A DNA stretch of 64,000 nt from Flavobacteriales bacterium UBA2306 (GCA_002345565.1 DDVS01000005.1:124001-188000); one strand, 5' to 3'. Shown: positions 50,514-60,132, numbered from the stretch's first letter. Numbers and translations are program-made. The notes: generated from the sequence alone by a model not told the origin.

Positions 50514-51560
50514 ATGAATTTAACTATAGGACATAATATTTTAAGAAAAAAGGACTCTAAAGTGTTCTTTGCTTTAGCAATATTGATATGCGTATTAGTT
50601 GCATTTTTCAAAGAATCTATTTTTCCCGAGAAATATTTTAACGATGCTAAGACGATTCAAGATATTATAGAGAAACCATATTTGATAAAAATAATGGACA
50701 GTAATTTTGTAAATACTGCATTTTTTTTCAAAAAACTATATATAGATAAATATATTGTCGCTCCTGTCTTAGCAATAGTCTCCTACTTAAGCGCTATACT
50801 CTTTATTTTTAAAAAATATCAAGTTAAATTTATTTCTTTCCCAAAAGTCTTATTAGTTGTTGCTTATTCTGCAATGGCAATGGTATATATGTCTACATAT
50901 AGTAAAGATTTAGTTTTGTTTTTAATAGTAATCATTCCTTTTATTTTTTTTGAAAAGAAAAATATTTTTATCTGGACATTATTCGCAATTTTTTACGCTT
51001 CGTTTTTCCGAAGTTATTGGTTTATTACCATTCTTTTGTTTTGGGGTTTCAAATTGTTTGTAGTTAAGAAACCCAAGCTATTATTATTAGCAATACCAAT
51101 CTATTATGTATTGATTTCCTTTATATATAATTATATTTTTGGAACTTCTCTCTCTATGATACGTTACCTTACAAATATTGATAGGGATTCAGATATTGCA
51201 CAAACAGCTATTTCCACTTATATAAAAGGAGATAATTTTATGGTAGAGGCAGCTAATTTTTACTTAACACTTGTTTTTTTGATTATCCCCATTCCTTTAC
51301 TGTTATTAGGAGCTCCCTTTTATATAATTTTGGCACTCCTTATTATTGTGTTTTTTTATAACTTTTTATTATTATATGTGAGGGAATATAATAATAAAAA
51401 TTATACAAACATATTTTCTTTTATTATCTCTTTTTTGTTGGTTCAGAGCTTATTTGAGCCCGATTATGGTAGTTTTGTTAGACACCTATCTCCACTCTAT
51501 CCATTGTTTTTTGTATGTATTGTAATGAATTTTAAAAAATCATCTAAAATACAGTTATGA
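50514..51560 (+). CDS. Polytopic membrane protein, candidate Wzy polymerase
   Basis: 348 aa with about nine hydrophobic segments and a large loop, located beside wzx and glycosyltransferase genes. No strong family motif. Wzy polymerases diverge widely and are usually called by topology and place, as here. The stretch AYSAMAMVYMSTYSKDLVLF and the C-terminal PDYGSFVRHLSPLYPL are notable. Its last 4 bp overlap the next gene (ATGA). Confidence 0.6.
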   Translation: MNLTIGHNILRKKDSKVFFALAILICVLVAFFKESIFPEKYFNDAKTIQDIIEKPYLIKIMDSNFVNTAFFFKKLYIDKYIVAPVLAIVSYLSAILFIFKKYQVKFISFPKVLLVVAYSAMAMVYMSTYSKDLVLFLIVIIPFIFFEKKNIFIWTLFAIFYASFFRSYWFITILLFWGFKLFVVKKPKLLLLAIPIYYVLISFIYNYIFGTSLSMIRYLTNIDRDSDIAQTAISTYIKGDNFMVEAANFYLTLVFLIIPIPLLLLGAPFYIILALLIIVFFYNFLLLYVREYNNKNYTNIFSFIISFLLVQSLFEPDYGSFVRHLSPLYPLFFVCIVMNFKKSSKIQL

Positions 51561-52609
51561 AAAGTAAAAAAATTTTATTTATAAGTTTTATTGGGATTTC
51601 TTTCACAATTTCTTTAGATTTTGCTCCTCAAAAATGTATTGAAGACTGTTTTTCTATGATTTGGAATGATAGGATTACTAAAAGATCTTGGATCTATTTA
51701 GAGCAGGATGAAACAAAAGTATATAAGAAAAATTCTGATATTAGTGAAGGAGATTTGTTAAAAATGCCTAAAAATATGTGGGACGCTGATTATACAGACA
51801 ATGTATCGGCTGAAAAATTTGGCACACCCAATAAAACAAATGCTTCTTTTAAGCTTGTAACATTAGGTTATAATGTTAAAGATCAAAAGAAAACGGTAGG
51901 ATTCGATTTTATGATACTCAACCACAGTAAAAAAGAAGATGATCCGTATATTTTTAGAATTGTTAATAATTCTCAAAAAGAAAGTAGTACAACATTAGGA
52001 ACGCTTCGAGAGGTAGGATTTGTTTTTGACAATTGGGCGCAATATTGGGATAAGGATAAAGTATGGACAGGTGGTAACCATTCTTTTAAAGCAAATTATC
52101 AGGTAGAAGATCTGGATAAAATTATTGTAAAGTTCAAATTTAGACTTATAGATTATAATGCACCTCTCAATAAAGAAATGATTGAAAAAAAATGGCTGGG
52201 AAGCTACGCAACATGTGATTTCAGGTTTATAGAATATGATGAAAACGGTAAGCCGATCAATTCGTACTTGATTGGTCTTGTGTTTTCAAATCCTCTGAAA
52301 GTTGATTTTAATGGCAATCCCAATGATGGTATTTTATTTGGGAGTACGAAAACTGAAAATGGTATTTTTCAAAAATTTCTTCTTCTTCACGGGAATAAAA
52401 ATGGGGTAAAAGAAGTTAACACTATTGACGCTCAGAATGGTTTTAAAACGGTAGAAATAGACTTTAAGCCATTGATTGAAAAATATTTTAACATTAATAA
52501 AAATCATAAAAATATTATATCCGGTTTAGATATATATAGTGCTACCCGGGCAACTAATTTTACATATGATATCCAAGATGTGCAAGTTAATGGCTGCAAG
52601 GGGAGATAG
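51557..52609 (+). CDS. Hypothetical secreted protein of the capsule locus
   Basis: 350 aa, unrecognised. Hydrophobic N-terminus (ILFISFIGISFTISLDF) fits a signal peptide or anchor. The mature part is beta-rich with aromatic patches (FVFDNWAQYWDKDKVW, GGNHSFKANYQVED), and two Cys near the start (KCIEDC) could form a disulphide. Translational coupling to the candidate Wzy gene suggests a role in polymer handling, for example binding or trimming. That role is inference only. Confidence 0.6.
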   Translation: MKSKKILFISFIGISFTISLDFAPQKCIEDCFSMIWNDRITKRSWIYLEQDETKVYKKNSDISEGDLLKMPKNMWDADYTDNVSAEKFGTPNKTNASFKLVTLGYNVKDQKKTVGFDFMILNHSKKEDDPYIFRIVNNSQKESSTTLGTLREVGFVFDNWAQYWDKDKVWTGGNHSFKANYQVEDLDKIIVKFKFRLIDYNAPLNKEMIEKKWLGSYATCDFRFIEYDENGKPINSYLIGLVFSNPLKVDFNGNPNDGILFGSTKTENGIFQKFLLLHGNKNGVKEVNTIDAQNGFKTVEIDFKPLIEKYFNINKNHKNIISGLDIYSATRATNFTYDIQDVQVNGCKGR

Positions 52610-52639
52610 ATGATAATATAACTCAAAGCTTAACTTTTT

Positions 52640-53713
52640 ATGAAAGTATTAATTGTTTCCTTCTCTGTAAACGGAGCAATGGGTGATAATTTTAAATTAG
52701 TTACCAGATATTTACGTGAGAGCAATTGTAAAATAAGTGTTCTTACGAATACCAAAACAGATTTACAATCTGCCAAAGACTTTGATGTATATGAAATTCC
52801 TTTTAATCGGGAATATGTATTTGATTTTGTTAATCCCAAATCTTATTTAAGAATTTTAAGGATTACAAAAAAAGTAAAATATGATGCCGTACTCTTTTTA
52901 AGTTTTCACCCCGTCAACCTGTTTTTATTTAAAATAATTCCTGCAAATAAAATATTCTTTTATCTTCATGATCATGAAGTCCACAGTGGTTTTCCAAAAT
53001 TTGACACTTTATTTTTTAAATTGCAATATAAATATTTATATTCAAAAAATGTTGTATTGATTGTTTCTTCTAACTATATGAAAAAGGAAATACTTAGAAA
53101 GTATTCAAATTTAAATCCTAATAGAATTAAAGTCATCTACCTTGGCCTACTAGATAACTTGATTTTTCCCACTGATAAAAGTTTAAAAGAAGATATTGAT
53201 GTGCTTTTTTTTGGGCGTATAGAATACTACAAAGCTTTGGATGTGCTTGTCAAATCTTACATATCAAATAATCAGTCTTATAACTGCGTTATTGTTGGAA
53301 AGGGTAATTTAAAAAAAGTTTTCGGAATAGAGCATCTTCCAAAGAGTATTACTCATATCAATGATTATGTTCCTGATGAAGATTTGGCAAAATATATACA
53401 GAGAGCAAAACTTGTAGTTATGCCTTACAGAGATGCAACAGGTACACAAGTGATACAATCGGTTTTCTATTATGGTAAACCAATTGTAGCCACTAAAGTT
53501 GGTTGTTTTTCAGAGTATATTTCTGATGGAAAAGATGGTTTTGTTGTTGAAAAAGAAAATGAAAAAGCTTTAAGCGAAGCAATAGATTTATTACTTTCAG
53601 ATGATGAGTTAAGAAAAAATATGGGAAATAATGCTAAAGAAAAAGTTAGACAAATTTTCGATAATCATAAAATTAATCATCAATTTATTAAAGCGTTTGA
53701 CAATAATAGATAA
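52640..53713 (+). CDS. Glycosyltransferase family 4 (first)
   Basis: Retaining GT-B enzyme, 357 aa. C-terminal nucleotide-sugar domain with DVLFFGRIEYYKALDVLVKS, IVGKGNLKKVFG, YVPDEDLAKYIQRAKLVVMPY and the acidic QVIQSVFYYGKPIVATKVGCFSEYI block. Adds a sugar in repeat-unit assembly; donor unknown. Confidence 0.9.
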   Translation: MKVLIVSFSVNGAMGDNFKLVTRYLRESNCKISVLTNTKTDLQSAKDFDVYEIPFNREYVFDFVNPKSYLRILRITKKVKYDAVLFLSFHPVNLFLFKIIPANKIFFYLHDHEVHSGFPKFDTLFFKLQYKYLYSKNVVLIVSSNYMKKEILRKYSNLNPNRIKVIYLGLLDNLIFPTDKSLKEDIDVLFFGRIEYYKALDVLVKSYISNNQSYNCVIVGKGNLKKVFGIEHLPKSITHINDYVPDEDLAKYIQRAKLVVMPYRDATGTQVIQSVFYYGKPIVATKVGCFSEYISDGKDGFVVEKENEKALSEAIDLLLSDDELRKNMGNNAKEKVRQIFDNHKINHQFIKAFDNNR

Positions 53714-53719
53714 TTAATT

Positions 53720-54835
53720 ATGGTTCAAAAGACAAAAATAATTCACATCACTCAGGGTTTTGGAGGACTTTTTACATATATAAAACAAATTATCCAAGAA
53801 AGTGATAGAGAAAAATTTGATATTGAAATTATCGCTCCTCATAATATAGAGTGTAAAGAATTTTGTGACAAGTTTTCAGTAAAATACATAATAATAGAAT
53901 TAGAAAGAGGATTTAGTCCTTTGAAAGATTTATCAGGTTTACAAAAACTGTATAGTTACTTAAAAAAAAGCAAACCAGATTTAGTCCATGTTCATAGTGC
54001 AAAAGCTGGTTTTTTGGGAAGACTTGTTGCTTCGTTTTTAGGAATTAAATCTATATATACTCCACATGGAATTTCCTATCTCAGTTTTACAGGTCTCAAA
54101 AGGATGATTTTTTTTATGCTTGAGATTTTTGCGAAAAAACATACTCAATATGTTTTAGCATGTTCCGAGTCTGAAAAAATCAGATGTTTATATGAAATTG
54201 GTATTCCGGAGAAAAAGATTACAGTCATAGAAAATGCGATTATAGTAAATGACAGTTCTCAAGATAAACTAATTGATTGCATGAGCCCTCATATAGGAGT
54301 TATAGCCAGATTAACATATCAAAAAAATCCAATTTTATTCGTTGAGATTGCGAAAAAAATTAAAGAAATTATTCCCCAAGCAAAATTTTCTATATTGGGT
54401 GCTGGAATCCACGACCATTTAATAAACGAGGTCACAACAAAAATTGAAGAATACGGTCTTAAAGAAAATTTCAAAATTCATCAATGGGGAAGTTTCAGCT
54501 CATCATCAGAATATTTGAAAACATTGGATATTTTTTTGATGACTTCTGTTTTTGAAGGTTTACCGTTTTCCCTACTTGAAGCAATGAATGAAAATGTACT
54601 TTGTATAACTAGTAAATGTGATGGTTGTAACGATGTGATTAATAATAATGAAAATGGCTTTTCTTGCATGGTATTAGAAGACTATGTAAAGTGTATAATA
54701 AAAGCAATGAATAATCCTGAATTGAGTCATAACTTAAGAATTCATGCAAAAAAAGATTTAAAGGAAAAATATAATCTTGATAATTTCATTTCTAAACTGG
54801 AAAATTATTATTTAACAGTAAAAAATCAAAATTAA
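53720..54835 (+). CDS. Glycosyltransferase family 4 (second)
   Basis: Retaining GT-B enzyme, 371 aa. N-terminal acceptor domain includes PDLVHVHSAKAGFLGRL and YTPHGISYLSF, the C-terminal part IGVIARLTYQKNPILFVEIA, FSILGAGIHDHLI and VFEGLPFSLLEAMNENVLCI with its E-x7-E pair. Starts 6 bp after the preceding GT4 gene. The HSAKAGFLGR motif is common in GalNAc/QuiNAc-type transferases of surface polymers. Confidence 0.9.
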   Translation: MVQKTKIIHITQGFGGLFTYIKQIIQESDREKFDIEIIAPHNIECKEFCDKFSVKYIIIELERGFSPLKDLSGLQKLYSYLKKSKPDLVHVHSAKAGFLGRLVASFLGIKSIYTPHGISYLSFTGLKRMIFFMLEIFAKKHTQYVLACSESEKIRCLYEIGIPEKKITVIENAIIVNDSSQDKLIDCMSPHIGVIARLTYQKNPILFVEIAKKIKEIIPQAKFSILGAGIHDHLINEVTTKIEEYGLKENFKIHQWGSFSSSSEYLKTLDIFLMTSVFEGLPFSLLEAMNENVLCITSKCDGCNDVINNNENGFSCMVLEDYVKCIIKAMNNPELSHNLRIHAKKDLKEKYNLDNFISKLENYYLTVKNQN

Positions 54836-54919
54836 ATACAAAAAATAATTTTAATTCTTTTTTACAATCATTAGTTTAATTAATATTTAATGTGTTAATT
54901 ATTCATCATTAATTATTCA

Positions 54920-54927
54920 TATATTTG
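54920..54927 (+). promoter_or_regulatory. Internal promoter before the cytidylyltransferase-like gene
   Basis: TATATTTG in an AT-rich 109 bp gap, 17 nt before the ATG. Confidence 0.5.
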
Positions 54928-54944
54928 TGAACTAACTATAAATT

Positions 54945-55382
54945 ATGAAAACAGAAAAAATTGGAATTACATTTTCCGCATTCGATTTACTACATGCAGG
55001 CCATATTAAAATGCTGGAAGAGGCAAAAACAGTCTGTGATTATCTAATTGTAGGTCTTCAAATGGATCCAACTATTGACAGACCACACAAAAACAAACCT
55101 ACACAATCTGTTGTAGAACGCTATATTCAATTAAAAGCTTGCCGCTCTGTGGACGAAATTATCCCCTATAATACAGAAGAGGATTTACTAGACGTGCTAA
55201 AATCCTTTGTAATTGACGTCAGAATTATTGGCGATGATTACAGAGACAAAGAATTTACAGGAAAGCAATATTGTGAAGAAAAAGGCATCGAAATCTATTT
55301 CAATAAACGAGATCACCGTTTCTCCAGCTCAGCTCTTAAAAAAGCGGTTTTTGAACAAGAATTAAAAAAAATAAATCAATAA
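54945..55382 (+). CDS. Adenylyl/cytidylyltransferase family protein (TagD-like)
   Basis: Small nucleotidyltransferase, 145 aa. HxGH signature at residues 17-20 (LLHAGHIKML), RYIQLKACRSVDEIIPY and C-terminal FSSSALK, parallel to glycerol-3-phosphate cytidylyltransferase. Could form a CDP-alditol donor or activate another phosphate for decoration of the polymer. The exact substrate is not readable. Confidence 0.85.
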   Translation: MKTEKIGITFSAFDLLHAGHIKMLEEAKTVCDYLIVGLQMDPTIDRPHKNKPTQSVVERYIQLKACRSVDEIIPYNTEEDLLDVLKSFVIDVRIIGDDYRDKEFTGKQYCEEKGIEIYFNKRDHRFSSSALKKAVFEQELKKINQ

Positions 55383-55391
55383 AAGTTAATA

Positions 55392-55937
55392 ATGAAGGTA
55401 AAATCTACACCATTACAAGATTGTTATATTATAGAACCTACAGTTTTTGAAGATGACCGCGGTTACTTTTTTGAAAAATTTAATGAAAAAACTTTTGAAG
55501 AATTAACCGGCCAAAACGGACATTTTGTACAAGATAACATCTCAAAATCTTCCTATGGCGTGCTTAGAGGTCTTCATTTACAAAAAGGTGAACACGCACA
55601 GGCAAAATTAGTCTCTTGTTTAGAAGGCAAGGTTTTTGATGTTGCTGTGGATCTAAGAGAAAACTCCCCATCTTTTGGAAAATGGTTCGGCATAGAGCTT
55701 ACCGCAGAGAATAAGCTTCAGCTCTATGTTCCTAGAGGTTTCGGACACGGTTTCTCGGTTTTGAGCGAAACGGCTGTTTTCTCTTACAAGTGTGATAATT
55801 TTTATCATAAAGCTGCAGAAGGTGGTGTTTTATGGAATGATCCAGAGCTTAATATCGACTGGCAATTGCCTATGGATGATGTCATATTATCAGAAAAAGA
55901 TAAAGTTTTACCATCTTTATCAGAAAAGAATTTCTAA
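55392..55937 (+). CDS. rfbC: dTDP-4-dehydrorhamnose 3,5-epimerase family protein
   Basis: Cupin-fold epimerase, 181 aa. DDRGYFFEKFNEKTFEE at the start, QDNISKSSYGVLRGLHLQ, catalytic-site YVPRGFGHGFSVLS, and KCDNFYHKAAEGGVLWND. It should convert dTDP-4-keto-6-deoxyglucose to the rhamno form. The other rhamnose genes (rfbA, rfbB, rfbD) are not in the window and must lie elsewhere if this acts in dTDP-rhamnose synthesis. Confidence 0.92.
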   Translation: MKVKSTPLQDCYIIEPTVFEDDRGYFFEKFNEKTFEELTGQNGHFVQDNISKSSYGVLRGLHLQKGEHAQAKLVSCLEGKVFDVAVDLRENSPSFGKWFGIELTAENKLQLYVPRGFGHGFSVLSETAVFSYKCDNFYHKAAEGGVLWNDPELNIDWQLPMDDVILSEKDKVLPSLSEKNF

Positions 55938-56057
55938 TTCTGACAAAAAAAACTATAACACATTTGAAAAACTAAAATTAATTTGTTAGAAAATTCTAAA
56001 AAATAATTCTATATTAATTATATTAGTTTTTTATGAAAATTTAAATTTATAAACAAC

Positions 56058-57440
56058 ATGCCTGTTTTTTTTCTAAGAAAACTGTCCAAATTTTTATTAC
56101 TCGGCGATTATTTGGTAATCAGCTTATGCTATGTGTTTTGGGTTTATTTTTTTATAAATCCCATAGATAAAGCCATTGTCCAAATTGATTATAAACTCCA
56201 CATTATCATTTTGTTAGTTTTTTGGTCGGTCATTGCCAGATTAACCAGATTATATAAAAATACATATTATAGAGAATCTACAGATCATTTTAGTTTACTG
56301 TCAAAAGCACTGTTTGGATTTGTATTATTCTTTTTACTCTATATCAATTTATTATATTCTCAAAAAGTAAGTTTTTATTTTTCTGCAAAATATCTTGTGT
56401 CGATTACCCTGCTAATGGCTTTTAACCGGATGTTTTTATTATTGCTGAGAAAAAACTACAGAAAAAAAATACATAAACAGGTTAATACCATATTAATTGG
56501 TAACAATCATTTTTCCCAAGCCATTTTAGCTAATGAAGAAGTAAGGGTCCTGATGGGTATTAAAGGCTTTTATGCTTTTGAAAAACTTCAAAACAATGGC
56601 CAATATCTAGGAACTATAGATTGTTTTTTAAAAGATATAGAGAGCGGTAAAATAGACAACATCATCCTTTGCGATGATAATATTGATGAAGAAATGTATC
56701 ATCATATTTTGAATATAGCGGAGCAGAATATGATTAGGATGTACATTGTACCAGATTTTAAATATGTCTCTTCCAGCAGCCATTCTTTAGACATCATTAA
56801 TGGAATTCCATTTCTTACTTTAATGCCGGAACCTTTGTCCAATACAGAGAATCAATTCATTAAAAGAACTTTTGATTTGGTTTTTTCATTACTGGTAATT
56901 GTTTTTCTTCTCTCGTGGCTTATTCCTATTGTAGCATTAATTATTAAATTAGAAAGCAGAGGTCCTATTTTCTTTTTACAGAAAAGATCTGGTCTCAAGA
57001 ATGAGCCATTTAATTGTATCAAATTCAGAAGTATGGCGATTAATTCACATGCAGACCATTTAATTGCTACAAAAAACGATGCTAGAGTGACTAAGTTTGG
57101 TGCTTTTATGAGAAAAACCAGTATAGATGAATTGCCACAATTCATTAATGTATTTATAGGGAATATGTCCGTCGTAGGGCCTAGGCCGCATATGCTTTCG
57201 CAAACCAAACAATATTCACAAATCACAAGAAAATATATGCTAAGACATATGATAAAGCCTGGGATTACAGGATGGGCGCAGGTAATGGGCTCCAGAGGAG
57301 AAATCTTTAGCCACGAAGATATGGCACAGCGCGTTAAAAAAGATATTTGGTATATCCAAAATTGGTCTTTCTTTTTGGATCTCAAAATTATATTTTTGAC
57401 TTTTTACAATATTGTAAAAGGGGATGACCAAGCGTATTAA
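56058..57440 (+). CDS. Polyprenyl glycosylphosphotransferase, WcaJ-like (second priming enzyme)
   Basis: 460 aa. Four N-terminal hydrophobic segments, a Rossmann-like CoA-binding-type region, then the priming transferase domain with FFLQKRSGLKNEPFNCIKFRSM, RKTSIDELPQFINVFIGNMS, GPRPHML and GWAQVMGSRGE. Usually transfers glucose- or galactose-1-phosphate to undecaprenyl phosphate. It ends the capsule locus, which also has a short PglC-like priming enzyme at its start. Confidence 0.92.
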   Translation: MPVFFLRKLSKFLLLGDYLVISLCYVFWVYFFINPIDKAIVQIDYKLHIIILLVFWSVIARLTRLYKNTYYRESTDHFSLLSKALFGFVLFFLLYINLLYSQKVSFYFSAKYLVSITLLMAFNRMFLLLLRKNYRKKIHKQVNTILIGNNHFSQAILANEEVRVLMGIKGFYAFEKLQNNGQYLGTIDCFLKDIESGKIDNIILCDDNIDEEMYHHILNIAEQNMIRMYIVPDFKYVSSSSHSLDIINGIPFLTLMPEPLSNTENQFIKRTFDLVFSLLVIVFLLSWLIPIVALIIKLESRGPIFFLQKRSGLKNEPFNCIKFRSMAINSHADHLIATKNDARVTKFGAFMRKTSIDELPQFINVFIGNMSVVGPRPHMLSQTKQYSQITRKYMLRHMIKPGITGWAQVMGSRGEIFSHEDMAQRVKKDIWYIQNWSFFLDLKIIFLTFYNIVKGDDQAY

Positions 57441-57493
57441 TCAATTTAAAATATTATAATCTGGAATCAAATTTTGATTCCTTTTTTTATTCC

Positions 57494-57501
57494 TAAATTT
57501 G
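57494..57501 (+). promoter_or_regulatory. -7 box of rimO
   Basis: TAAATTTG fits TAnnTTTG; ATG 20 nt downstream. Confidence 0.55.
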
Positions 57502-57520
57502 CAGACTCAAAAATCTGAAT

Positions 57521-58822
57521 ATGCGTACTAAATCGGTTGGTAAAAAGAAAATTAATATTGTAACATTAGGTTGCTCCAAGAATGTATATGATTCCGAAGT
57601 TCTTATGGGACAGCTAGAAGCTAATGGTAAACAAGTAGTCCACGAGGAAAAAGGAGATGTTGTGGTAATTAATACCTGCGGATTTATCGATAATGCGAAA
57701 GAAGAAAGCGTAAACACCATTCTGGAATATGTAGATCTCAAAAACCAAGGCATTGTAGAAAAAGTTTTTGTTACTGGGTGCCTTTCCGAAAGATATAAAC
57801 CAGACTTGGAAAGAGAAATTCCGGATGTTGATCAATATTTCGGGACCCGCGATTTGCCTATCCTTTTGAAACATCTGGGTGCAGATTACAAACACGAACT
57901 TGTAGGAGAGAGACTAACTACAACCCCAAAACATTACGCCTACCTTAAAATATCCGAAGGTTGTGATAGGCCTTGTTCATTTTGCGCTATTCCTCTAATG
58001 CGTGGTGCGCATATTTCTACACCCATAGAGAAATTAGTTATCGAAGCTCAGAAACTAGCTAAAAAAGGAGTGAAGGAATTAATTCTAATTGCTCAGGATT
58101 TAACTTTTTATGGTCTTGATATTTATAAAAGAAGAGCCTTGGGAGATTTGCTTTTGGAATTAATAAAGGTAGAAGGCATAGAATGGATTCGCTTACATTA
58201 TGCGTTCCCGTCTGGATTTCCGGAAGATGTACTCGATATAATTAAAACAGAGCCCAAAATCTGTAATTATATTGATATTCCACTTCAGCATATTAATACA
58301 GAGTTGCTAAAGGCGATGAAACGTGGTACCACCTTAGAGAAGACGAATACACTGCTTGATAAATTTCGGGAAAAAGTTCCGGATATGGCTATCAGAACAA
58401 CATTGATTGTTGGATTTCCCGGTGAAAGCGAAGAAAGATTTGAAGAACTGAAGCAATGGGTGAAAGATCAACGTTTTGACCGTCTTGGCTGTTTTACTTA
58501 CTCTCACGAAGAAAATACGACGGCTTTTGAACTTGAGGATAATATTCCAGATGATATTAAACAAAAAAGAGTAGAGGAGATCATGGATATTCAACAACAA
58601 ATTTCATGGGAAAAAAATCAGGAAAAAGTAGGCAAAATATTCAAATGTATTTTTGATAGAAAAGAAGGCGAGTATTTTGTAGGCAGAACAGAATATGATT
58701 CGCCAGATGTAGATAATACGGTTTTGGTTCCTGCAAAAGACGTGTACATCTCAATTGGGGAATTTGCTGAAGTAAAAATCACCTCGGCCGAAGACTATGA
58801 TTTAATCGGAGAATTGGTATAA
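57521..58822 (+). CDS. rimO: Ribosomal protein S12 methylthiotransferase RimO
   Basis: Radical SAM enzyme that adds a methylthio group to Asp89 (E. coli numbering) of ribosomal protein S12. N-terminal UPF0004 domain with its cluster cysteines (TLGCSKNVYDSE, INTCGF, VTGCLSERY), radical SAM CxxxCxxC in GCDRPCSFCAIPLMRG, and a C-terminal TRAM domain. 433 aa is usual. Confidence 0.96.
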   Translation: MRTKSVGKKKINIVTLGCSKNVYDSEVLMGQLEANGKQVVHEEKGDVVVINTCGFIDNAKEESVNTILEYVDLKNQGIVEKVFVTGCLSERYKPDLEREIPDVDQYFGTRDLPILLKHLGADYKHELVGERLTTTPKHYAYLKISEGCDRPCSFCAIPLMRGAHISTPIEKLVIEAQKLAKKGVKELILIAQDLTFYGLDIYKRRALGDLLLELIKVEGIEWIRLHYAFPSGFPEDVLDIIKTEPKICNYIDIPLQHINTELLKAMKRGTTLEKTNTLLDKFREKVPDMAIRTTLIVGFPGESEERFEELKQWVKDQRFDRLGCFTYSHEENTTAFELEDNIPDDIKQKRVEEIMDIQQQISWEKNQEKVGKIFKCIFDRKEGEYFVGRTEYDSPDVDNTVLVPAKDVYISIGEFAEVKITSAEDYDLIGELV

Positions 58823-58840
58823 AATCAATTTATTATCAAT

Positions 58841-58870
58841 AAAAACCAAAGTTATTGCTTTGGTTTTTTT
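58841..58870 (+). terminator. Terminator of rimO
   Basis: AAAACCAAAG pairs with CTTTGGTTTT, then T-run. The following 430 bp up to the RlpA promoter are very AT-rich with no ORF or repeat I can support. Confidence 0.85.
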
Positions 58871-59304
58871 AATGAATATTGTTAAAAAAAATACGTTTTG
58901 TAATTAACTTCCTGTATTTCAAATGTTTATATGATTTTAAATTGCTAAAAATGATAAATATATTAATGTTTTATCATTTTGATATTAATATACGCGTTTT
59001 AATAAATGCAAAAGTGTTTTTTGCAAATTTAATTATTAATAATTAGCTAAAATTTGTTTGTAATTATTTATATAATATAAATTAAAATTTAAATAATTAT
59101 ATTAAGTATTTGATTTATAAATGTTTAATTTATTTCTATGGGATTATATTGTCTTGAATTTTAATAAAATATAAAATTATTTAACGGTTTTTAACAAGTC
59201 TTTATAACCGCTTCTATCAGAAGGTTTACAGGATTTTATATACTGTTTTAAAGGAGTTAGCTGGGGAAATCTGCAAAAAACAAAGCTTAGATATTCAAGA
59301 TATC

Positions 59305-59312
59305 TATCTTTG
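59305..59312 (+). promoter_or_regulatory. -7 box of the RlpA-like gene
   Basis: TATCTTTG. It excludes the start at 59310 and supports initiation at 59343. Confidence 0.55.
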
Positions 59313-59342
59313 CGGAGTCAAAACCCTAAAAATAAATTCAAA

Positions 59343-59711
59343 ATGATGAAAAGAGCCCTTCTCGTAATCATAATGATGATTTCAACACTTGGTATTTATT
59401 CTTTCAAGAACAATGCCACTGATGCGAAAACAAGTTTTGTATCATACTACCACGATAAATTTGATGGTAAAAAAACAGCAAGCGGAGAAATTTTTGATAA
59501 CTCTGCGCTAACAGCAGCAAACAAAACATTAGCTTTCGGTACGTTGGTGAAGATCACCAATCTCATCTCCGGAAAAAGTGTAGTTGTAAAAATTAATGAC
59601 AGAGGTCCTTACCATTCTTCAAGAGCCTTTGATCTTTCTAAAGCTGCTTTCAAATCTATTGCAGACGTGCGTAAAGGTACAATTGCGGTAGAATATGAAA
59701 TTCTAGATTAA
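59343..59711 (+). CDS. RlpA-like septal ring lytic transglycosylase family protein
   Basis: 122 aa with an N-terminal signal peptide (ALLVIIMMISTLGIYSF) and a double-psi beta-barrel domain: YYHDKFDGKKTASGEIFD, LAFGTLVKITNL and VKINDRGPYHSSRAFDLS. RlpA in other bacteria cleaves naked glycan strands at division sites; single-domain proteins like this lack the SPOR part, so localisation may differ. Own promoter and terminator. Confidence 0.9.
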   Translation: MMKRALLVIIMMISTLGIYSFKNNATDAKTSFVSYYHDKFDGKKTASGEIFDNSALTAANKTLAFGTLVKITNLISGKSVVVKINDRGPYHSSRAFDLSKAAFKSIADVRKGTIAVEYEILD

Positions 59712-59734
59712 AGAAATTATCTTATTACGGTAAA

Positions 59735-59770
59735 AAAATATCCAATCAGATTTCTGATTGGATATTTTTA
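59735..59770 (+). terminator. Terminator of the RlpA-like gene
   Basis: AAAATATCCAATCAGA pairs perfectly with TCTGATTGGATATTTT over a two-base loop. Confidence 0.85.
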
Positions 59771-59844
59771 TTTTAAGATTAAAATACATTTCCATATAAT
59801 ACACTTTTTGAAAAATACAACCAAAACTAAATATGACTTTGGTT

Positions 59845-59988
59845 TTATAATTTATAAACAAATAAATACAAACTAACATTTCCATTCTTCTCGGTAATTT
59901 TCTTTTCTATAAAATCCTGTGCATTGGAAGACAATGAAAATCCTACGACACTACACAAAATTCCAATTCGTAAAAGCTCTTTCTTGAT
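59845..59988 (-). pseudogene. Remnant of a small secreted-protein gene lacking ATG
   Basis: On the minus strand the frame from 59988 reads KKELLRIGILCSVVGFSL, SSNAQ and DFIEKKITEKN, a clear signal peptide with a likely cleavage after NAQ, and ends after about 47 codons. The codon where the start is expected is ATC, preceded by AAT and a TAA stop. An ATG-to-ATC change, plus early truncation, would explain it. A TAGATTTG box lies upstream (60021-60014). It could also start at ATC, which is rare. Confidence 0.4.
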
Positions 59989-60090
59989 ATTTTAATTAAT
60001 ATTAAATTCAGCGCAAATCTAATCATTGTTTTAGTATTTGATGAATGTATTTGTTTGATTTTTAAATATTTCAATTGAAAAGATTAAATC

Positions 60091-60120
60091 AAAAAAACCA
60101 ATCAAGTGATTGGTTTTTTT
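60091..60120. terminator. Bidirectional terminator beside pepD
   Basis: AAAAAAACCAATCA (60091-60104) pairs with TGATTGGTTTTTTT (60107-60120), 14 bp over a two-base loop. Read on minus, it ends the pepD transcript. Confidence 0.85.
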
Positions 60121-60132
60121 GATTTTTATAAA

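Noticed and set aside
56852..57385. 177 aa ORF antisense to the WcaJ-like gene
   Set aside because: The opposite strand carries all conserved priming-transferase motifs; this frame has no recognisable pattern.
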